A stretch of DNA of 64,000 nt from Lineus longissimus (lineage: Eukaryota > Nemertea > Pilidiophora > Heteronemertea > Lineidae), in assembly GCF_910592395.1 (NCBI RefSeq), contig NC_088326.1:11971001-12035000 (forward strand), written 5' to 3'. The position numbers and the translations under genes were made by a program. The notes under the pieces are model-generated. The model ran no database searches and had not been told where the DNA came from. It saw only the letters and a program-made list of their open reading frames with translations. Shown here piece by piece: positions 57,131 through 64,000 of this stretch (the stretch's first letter is position 1; each line of letters starts with the position of its first letter).

Positions 57131-58895
57131 CCCCTTTACCACTAGAGTAAAAGTAATTGGTGATGCTTGATGAAGCGGTGTCGACATGTTATGTTGTTCG
57201 GGTGGTGAACAACATTAGGGCGGGCGGGGAAGAGAAACGTTTTTGTTTCGATTTTTTACCTCGCCTTGTAGATATTACTTAATGATACATAATACAATAG
57301 CATTTTTTACCACTTATGAAGGTTATTGCCCCTGGGAAATCGTTTCCCCGAAAATCAATCTCGGCAATCATTAGTCGAGGTGGTAAAGACTAAATTAGCA
57401 ATTGTTTGTTTGCCGGATGGGCCCTCGAGTACAGAATGCTGACTGAGTCGCTGTCGAAGCTGTGTCAAGCATTGCCGGCGCCTTCATGCGCACGGAGACC
57501 ACACACGCCAGGCTGGTTGTAGTCATGACTGCGTAATGGGCTGTGTCCGTAGCCGCGAAAGAAACGAAATATTGAATCAGTGCCGATGTAGAACAAGTTA
57601 CCAATTCTAGGATGACGCAGGACGGCATTTGCAAGTTTTCGCAATCTTTACGAAATGATACGAACGACAAAGTCATGAAGTGTTACACTGCCGAGTTATT
57701 TCACAAATCAATCCCAATTACATTCGACCAAAATACATGCGTGAAGTTGACTGGTAAAACTGCCAAAAAAATGACCGATTTGATTTTATGTGAAACGAAA
57801 ATACTAGCATACTATGACAGCCCAAAGCGACCATTAGCTGACATTCACACAACAAGTCCTTCTCATTATATGACAACGAGCTGAAGCCCACCGCATTTGC
57901 AAGTCAATCTTCGTCACAAAAGCCAGCAAATTGATGTCGGCTCCTGATGAATGCCCGCCTGGCATGTACCATTTCCAACCAATTCCGCGAAGCCAGACCA
58001 TCGGAATGTTGCTCTGACCTGATGAGTGACTGAGTTTTCAAGGTTGATGAGGTTGTTAGCAGTGACCCTTCATATTTTGATAGGGGCTGGCGTTCACCGA
58101 TAACGATGTTGAATGTCATGAAGTCATCAGTCATGGTGTATCAATCTCTATCGGAAAGGTCATGCGCGTCATACCAACCGGCCATGACCTTTGGTATGGA
58201 CAATATCTCTTTCCATTTCCAAATAAGTGGCCAAGAGCTTGGTTACGATAAGGTTTGAATGTGTTATTTTGTCGCTAAAAGGTTAATATGTACCTAGAAG
58301 GTAGAATTTTTCAGAGTTTCTCAAGGGTATCTTAATGTCACTTAATGAATTTCTATGAAATTTTAGGCTTTTCACAGACTGAGCAGAAGATATTTCATTC
58401 TTACCTTTGACCCTTGGGAATAGCAGCGTAGGATTACTCTCTATAGAAGCGGAATGAACGCAGCCAAGGCCAAATCAACCTTTCTGTCAATTGGCATCTT
58501 GGCTAATTCTGACCCAAGGGAGAGTCCACGTCACACAGCTGAGATAAAAGCAAGTACACGTTGGTCGTTTTTAGGATTTTGACCCTCAGGTGCCGTACAC
58601 TTTTGGCGCCAAAGAAAAATTACAGTAAAGCTCTGTACACACTGACAACATTTTGGGAAACATGTTGGCCAACATGTTGTCCAGGTGCGATGTTATCGAA
58701 AATGTTGGCAGTGTGTACAGTTCGGAAACATTCGGAAACATTCGGTAACATGTTGGCCAAATGTTGCTCAAATGTTGTCGAAATAATACAAAATCAATTT
58801 TGTTGCCGAGATGCTAATGATGTTGTCGAGTTTTATCCAATCAGAAATAGGCCACAAATCACATGATCTACCTTAAGCCATGTGATGTAGTCAAA

Positions 58896-59052
58896 ATGGC
58901 AGCCTCAAGCAAGGAATGGTTACTGAGTGAAGTTGAACAACTTATTGCAGTATGGGAAAGTTGTGCCTGTTTATGGGATGTAACATCCAGGGAATATAAA
59001 GACAAGAACAAAAAGAAAGCTGCTATTCTAGAAATAGCTACAAAATTTGCCC
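58896..59052 (+). pseudogene. Truncated MADF (Myb/SANT-like) gene of the Harbinger element
   Basis: From ATG 58896 the frame reads MAASSKEWLLSEVEQLIAVW, then CLWDVTSREYKDKNKKKAA and ILEIATKFA. This matches the start of a MADF or Myb/SANT-like DNA-binding domain, whose genes accompany the transposase in PIF/Harbinger elements. The domain is cut after its second helix by the internal deletion. Confidence 0.75.
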
Positions 59053-59194
59053 CATGCTGGTGTCTCATATAAATCCATGGTCTTGTCCACACTCTTTTCT
59101 CATCTTTACGTCTTCTTCGCCGTCTTTCAATCAGGATACGTAAAATTATGGCAGAGCCACCGACAATACATCTTCTTCTCTTGGAATCTTCCAT
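59053..59194 (-). pseudogene. Truncated Harbinger transposase N-terminus
   Basis: From ATG 59194 the minus strand reads MEDSKRRRC, an arginine run (ERRRRRRKDEKR) and VWTRPWIYMRHQHGA. Animal Harbinger transposases begin with such a basic run and a (V/H)xPW motif. The frame then passes into antisense MADF sequence, marking the deletion join. The catalytic DDE domain is absent. Confidence 0.7.
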
Positions 59195-60534
59195 TGTTTA
59201 TGAATTTCCCTCAAAAATATTCCCTCAAAAATCCTCATTTCTCGGAAACATTCGACAACAAGTTGCCCAACATGTTGTCGAATGTTGTCATGTGTATACA
59301 GGGCCAAATTTTCGATAACATCGCACCTGGACAACATGTTGGCCAACATGTTTCCCAAAATGTTGTCAGTGTGTACAGAGCTTAACTCAATCAGCCAAAA
59401 AGAACTGCGACTTTTTTACGTTTGTGTGCGAGTCGACCCTTCGGCAAATCATTACCATTGGCCATTCAAAGGTCAGAGGTCAACATAATTATTCAAGATA
59501 CCACAAGACAGGAGCTGTACATGGATAGTTCTGCCTGATTCTTGAACAGCCAACCTTGAACCCATCTTGACAGCCAAGTTTTGCATCGTATCAAGATTTA
59601 TATATGTACCCTCGACCCCCGGAGGGCGATATTAGATTCATCAAGCCAGAAGATTTTGCGCTCGACAAAGGGCTATATTATTTGATAATTATTCATCGAC
59701 AAGGAAGCTATTACAGATTACCCATCAACGGTTGGATAGAGCACGGCCAAATCTAATCCCGCGATAAACCACGAGAAAAGGTCAGCAAGGTAATCAATTT
59801 TCTCCACCAAAGACGTATATTCATTCAATTTGCTGCGGTACCGCCACCAATGACGTCACGCAGTTGAACCAATTGACAGTTATGGCTTCGAAGTGACAAG
59901 CGATGCGATATCCTGGCGCCATGCCAGTACTTGTTGGGGGAAATATCGACTGGAATAGTTGGCGACTCCACTTTTACATGTTTGAGACCGCGGTTTGATC
60001 ATTTGATAGGAGGAACGCTTCTAGCTCGCGAAACACTCCACTTTGAATGAGCAAAGTGGTTTACGTGCCACAATGTTGCACAGAAATATCTTCAAGCACG
60101 ACAAGGATTCGTTCTTCGCCGAACCAAATAATATCACACAAGTCATCAAAATTCAAAATTGATTGTGGCCTTGACAGCAACATCATGGAACGTAAATAAA
60201 GACCGTCATGATCACGTGATACTTCAACTACATGTGTACACGTACATACTGCACTTCAGTGCACAAAAATCCTGAATTGATCATCGCCGTCCTTGAAATA
60301 TAATGGGAAAAGACCACCATTGAATATTATTCATATATAAGCAATTACCCCTGGAAGTGGAGAGGGCCTGTGCTCTTACTCGAGTTAGGAAATCGATTGG
60401 CTGTGTTCGTGCAGGAACCACTCCGGGGGAGTAGGATGTATACAGAGGCATAAGTGTCCATGGATCTACAACAATCAACTATGCTTCAAACATGGGCCCA
60501 TCCATGGATAGATGATGTAGAATCCCTATCATAG

Positions 60535-60735
60535 ATCCACGGATGGAACCCATGGTCGTATCTACCATGAGTTAATCACTGATCCACGGATGGAACCCAT
60601 CGTCGTATCTACCATGAGCCAATCACTGATCCACGGATGGAACCCATGGTCGTATCTACCTTGAGCCAATCACTGATCCACGGATGGAACCCATGGTCGT
60701 ATCCACCTTGAGCCAATCATTGATCCACGGATGGA
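60535..60735. repeat. 47-bp minisatellite, about four copies
   Basis: Units start ATCCACGGATGGAACCCATG and continue GTCGTATCTACC with TTGAGCCAATCACTG. A related phrase occurs at 60455-60500, so the array may have grown from local sequence. Confidence 0.9.
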
Positions 60736-62959
60736 ACGCGTTATAAAATTCTTTGACGGGCCATCAAAAAATTTACATCAGGTTTGGTGAACTATTCTTG
60801 TTTCACAATTCTTTTCAAATCATCTATTGTTGGTATTATATATGCTATCGGAATAAAACCCAACATGTGTTCATTTGGAACATTAGAAATCTGACATATG
60901 TTCATAATTATGTTATATTCATGTTAAGTATCCGATCAATTGATTAATGCATCTGTATGTGCAGTAAGCAGATCGATCGCCACAGATGTACGCATATGTC
61001 TGTGTGTAAATACTGACTGACGTAGGCTCTTCATCCCGAGTGAGATATAAGGCCACGACACGTTCGCCCCCTACATCGTTTTTTCTGTCCTTGATGCGCC
61101 TCGTCCCTCGGCAGCCCCATCAAATTCTGCTCGTCGGACACTGTTCGCCGCCAGGTGGCTTTAGACGGCCACATTTCCTCTTTCCTTTGGGAAATTCGTC
61201 GAGGGTCATGACTCCTGTACATGTATGAGATGAACGATTTCTGAACCTGATACCTCACTGGTTAAAGTCACTGCAAGCAAATCTAGCAAAACAGTACCAA
61301 CAGTGATCGAGACGGAAACCAAAATCTAAGATGGCGGACCTGGCTACCATCTTGGATCTGCTGTCTGCACAAAACACTCTTCAGTTGTTATAGCTCAAGC
61401 TGAGGTCGACGTTCATAACGGTATATATCATATATCTTACTCTCAATCGATTTTTGAGCTGATGTACCAACAGCAATGTACATGACCGCTCTGCCCAATC
61501 ACTTATGTTTTATACCACTGCGATAAAATCGAAGGATTAGGCGACGGGGAACTACGGGGAGCTAAGACTGTGTCGATAAGACTGGCTGATTGCAGTGCTA
61601 TCGGAAAGTCGATCAAAACGTCGTCCCCTTAGCATCATTCTGTGCGAAATGTAAAATTGTGATTATCGACCCGTGGGACGAGGTTGAGGTCGATGCGGCG
61701 CGGAAGGAAAATGGATTCGGTCAAAGACTAATGGTCGATTCGTTGAATTTACATTTTTGATTGAAACATTTTTTTCTGGAATTCATGTCATATTTTGCGG
61801 TCAAGGAGTTGCTGGATCCTGCTCACGATGATCGACTAGATTGTGTAAGAGAGCTATGTCCACCAGGAAGTCGTCTCTTAACATTGATGTTCCACATTTG
61901 CTTGTAAAAATGGAACCTTTGGACTGACTGGCTGGCTGGCACCTGCAACTTGACATTTCTATGTCAACTGTGCCACAAAACCTTTGAACGACATTGTAAA
62001 CCAATTTCGAATTGCAAAGTTCGCCCTTTCATATTATTTAAACATATATGCATATGCCCAGACAAACATTCAAATATTCAAACAGAATATTAAACGGTTC
62101 AGGTGCGGGCTGAACCCGATAAAGTCTATAGAAATCTGATTGTCAATCAGCCCCATGTGAAATATTCCACCGTTTGCTTAGTACGTGATATAATCCCTGT
62201 ACAAACGAGGATTATAATAAAGCGAACAGAGGCGACTTATCAAGGATTTTAGATATAAAATATTCGAGCCGGGTTTGCCGTATTCACAGAGGCTTTGAAC
62301 ATTATGTGCATATACATGCACCGACATTTGCAATGGTTTTATCAAGCTACCTTAAAATTATTAAATATGATAACTTCGATATACGGTTTACATTGAGGGG
62401 AATTTCTTTCTGACAGAAAACTACAGTTTTAGACCGCAGCGGGGCAGCCCGGCGATTTGTGAGAAAGCAATTTTTCTTGCTTGATTTTTTTTCCACAGAA
62501 CTCATGTCAGTCAAAAGAGCAATCAAAATCTTCGGTCTGATTCCTTATCAGCCACTGTGAACAATGGTATTACAACCTGCGAATCCACTAAATTCTTTTA
62601 CGTGATAATATAGCTGCAAGTACAACAACGAACAATATTACCTGATGCAACGAGAAAGTGATGCATTCACAAATGATATCGCCGCAGGCTGGTGTAGAGC
62701 ATCTTTACATAAAAACGACATTTTTTCCATCACATCAAAAGCACGAAAGATATGTAGAGGATGAGAGATTACCTGTAGCGCGGAGGTATTGCACTACACA
62801 TATAATGTGAGCCCACTTATGTATTTTTGCCAGTTGTATGACAATACAAACTGTACGAATTTACAGCTTCGTGGTGGTTCGTTCATGGACTTTCTGGCAT
62901 CTATTTTAGCACCGCGGTGAAATTAACTACATGTACCTCACACTCAAAATAACTAATGC

Positions 62960-63120
62960 CTAGCCCAATACACGGCCTATTGTCTTTAAACAACGCCCGC
63001 TCGCACCTCGGCCTAAATTCCCATTGTTCTACTGTCTTATCAAAGGGTTATCAGGGCAAATCTTGACAAGATCGCGCCCCAAGAAATAGCTTCCATGGAG
63101 GTCGAACCGGCAAGGGTAAA
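62960..63120 (-). repeat. Dispersed repeat, family D, copy 5
   Basis: Minus-orientation copy with TTAAACAACGCCCGCTCGCA and AAAGGGTTATCAGGGCAAAT. It is the most complete match to the 20720-20860 copy. Confidence 0.75.
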
Positions 63121-63343
63121 TCAACGCAACAGATGCTGGATTCAGATATTATTGCTTTTTTATACACCCATTATCTTTCTAGAGTTGTTATTATCGTTGT
63201 AGCCACACAGTCTGGTAGTTGTATTCTGTGTTATTCTAGGTGGTGAACATCAGATACATTTTTGTAAGTCACGTATTCTTTTTCTTGTGGCCAGCTACAG
63301 TTTCAGACAACTGCAGTACTCGAATGAATCTCTAATACAAAGG

Positions 63344-63530
63344 CAATGTACAATGTGCACTGTGCGTTGCATCTCATGTTTTCTACTGCGTTACACTGTG
63401 TACTGCATACTACACTGTGTACTGCATACTTCAATGTACAATGTGCACTGTGCGTTCCAACTCATGTTTTCCACTGCATTACACTGTGTACTGCATACTA
63501 CTGCATACTGCACTGCATGCACTGTATATA
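63344..63530 (+). repeat. 88-bp direct repeat rich in TGTACTGCATAC
   Basis: Two copies start at about 63344 and 63432 (CAATGTACAATGTGCACTGT), each followed by ACACTGTGTACTGCATAC units. The tandem structure creates overlapping open frames that I do not treat as genes. Confidence 0.85.
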
Positions 63531-64000
63531 TACTGGAGATGAGAACGGAACAACAACCTTGGGGAAAAAACTAACTAGGTCATAGCTAATTGATTGTCAC
63601 GAGGCCAACTACTTAATTGGCTGTCACTCACAATCAATTTTTTTTGGTATTCCGCGGATCAACAATACACATTCTTTCCAAATACAACTCGTTATTTCTG
63701 TTGTTCACAACAAGTTTTGAGGCCAGAGGAGTGCACTGGGCTGCTCAGTACAGGCCTACAACACCATTCCCTTCAGAGTTTGACAAACTTATCGTCACAG
63801 TTTGCAGCCGAGGAGGTGGTTATATACGCTTCTCTGACCCTGCACACAAATGTAGCTATTCCTAGAATCGGATAATATAGCGACGCTCTTATTGAGCGCA
63901 TTTTTATACTTCAGCCGATGAGGGGAAATCATGAAATGTCTCAGGGGTTTGTGTGCAGGGCCGGACGGGCGAACTCCTGATTTCCTCAGGAAAAAAACAT

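Larger units (their letters stand above)
49975..58628. other. Region without a firm gene, rich in short elements
   Basis: It contains a family D copy (50435-50600), a family E copy (51343-51570), a nest of TA-flanked TIR elements (51628-52421), an inverted SINE-like pair (53919-54617) and a 55-bp minisatellite (56338-57130). Two small cysteine-rich frames (54607-54813 and 57434-57610) and a coding-like frame at 52985-53169 lack homologues and splice support. Confidence 0.5.
58629..59382. mobile_element. PIF/Harbinger-type transposon, internally deleted
   Basis: The 754-bp element has terminal inverted repeats that are identical for 75 bp (58629-58703 and 59308-59382), starting AGCTCTGTACACACTGACAA. 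It is flanked by a perfect TAA duplication (58626-58628 and 59383-59385), the target preference of PIF/Harbinger elements. Inside are the 5' ends of two convergent genes, a MADF/Myb-like protein and a DDE transposase, joined by a deletion near 59050. It cannot move alone, but intact ends could be mobilised by a full-length relative. Confidence 0.9.
59386..64000. other. Intergenic region, repeats only
   Basis: No exon is supported. It contains a 47-bp tandem repeat (60535-60735), a family D copy (62960-63120), an 88-bp direct repeat (63344-63530) and unique AT-rich sequence, including 61.2-62.9 kb where I see nothing. Confidence 0.55.

Noticed and set aside
58561-58866. 101-codon plus frame through the Harbinger left end
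   Set aside because: It is the TIR and its ATGTTG repeats read through; not a gene of the element.
63287-63585. Overlapping cysteine/tyrosine-rich frames
   Set aside because: They are products of the 88-bp and TGTACTGCATAC repeats.

Overview
This is a stretch of a metazoan nuclear genome, most likely a marine invertebrate. It is AT-leaning and gene-sparse, genes are split by GT-AG introns, and much of the rest is short inverted-repeat elements, minisatellites and decayed transposons. The recognisable proteins are an intracellular globin with the two classical animal globin intron positions, an interleukin-17-like cytokine, a GT32-type Golgi glycosyltransferase and an I-set immunoglobulin protein. 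IL-17 genes are known from deuterostomes and lophotrochozoans, which fits an echinoderm, hemichordate, lancelet, mollusc or brachiopod. I cannot place it more closely from sequence alone. All gene models were assembled by hand from splice sites and reading phase and have no transcript support here.

Layout. 1-4.4 kb: repeats only. 4.4-6.2 kb (+): globin with a possible extra upstream coding exon and a TATA box. 8.4-10.0 kb (-): single-exon type II membrane glycosyltransferase. 12.9-17.05 kb (+): unrecognised gene of about five exons, with a 63-bp minisatellite in intron 1 and a 121-bp repeat in intron 2. 17-22 kb: repeats and a LINE 3' remnant. 22.2-22.7 kb (-): IL-17-like exon. 23-31.7 kb: repeats. 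31.7-36.8 kb (-): five-exon gene whose phases all join, for a 353-residue protein with one Ig domain, charged linkers, a possible coiled coil and a C-terminal membrane segment. 41.8-43.5 kb (+): possible very short gene. 43.5-47.6 kb (-): at least three phase-compatible exons of an unrecognised gene, convergent with the previous one. 48.2-49.95 kb (+): secreted, three-repeat, cysteine-rich protein with TATA box, signal peptide, furin-like site and poly(A) signal. 50-64 kb: no firm gene, but a clear PIF/Harbinger deletion derivative, an inverted pair of tRNA-derived SINE-like copies, nested short TIR elements and a 55-bp minisatellite.

The genes do not form an operon or an evident pathway. IL-17 and the secreted cysteine-repeat protein are both extracellular candidates for defence or signalling, but nothing in the sequence links them. 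The most novel items are the tail-anchored Ig protein, the cysteine-repeat protein, the unrecognised multi-exon genes, an 81-bp-arm hairpin with a four-base loop, and the Harbinger derivative that fuses the 5' parts of its two convergent genes.
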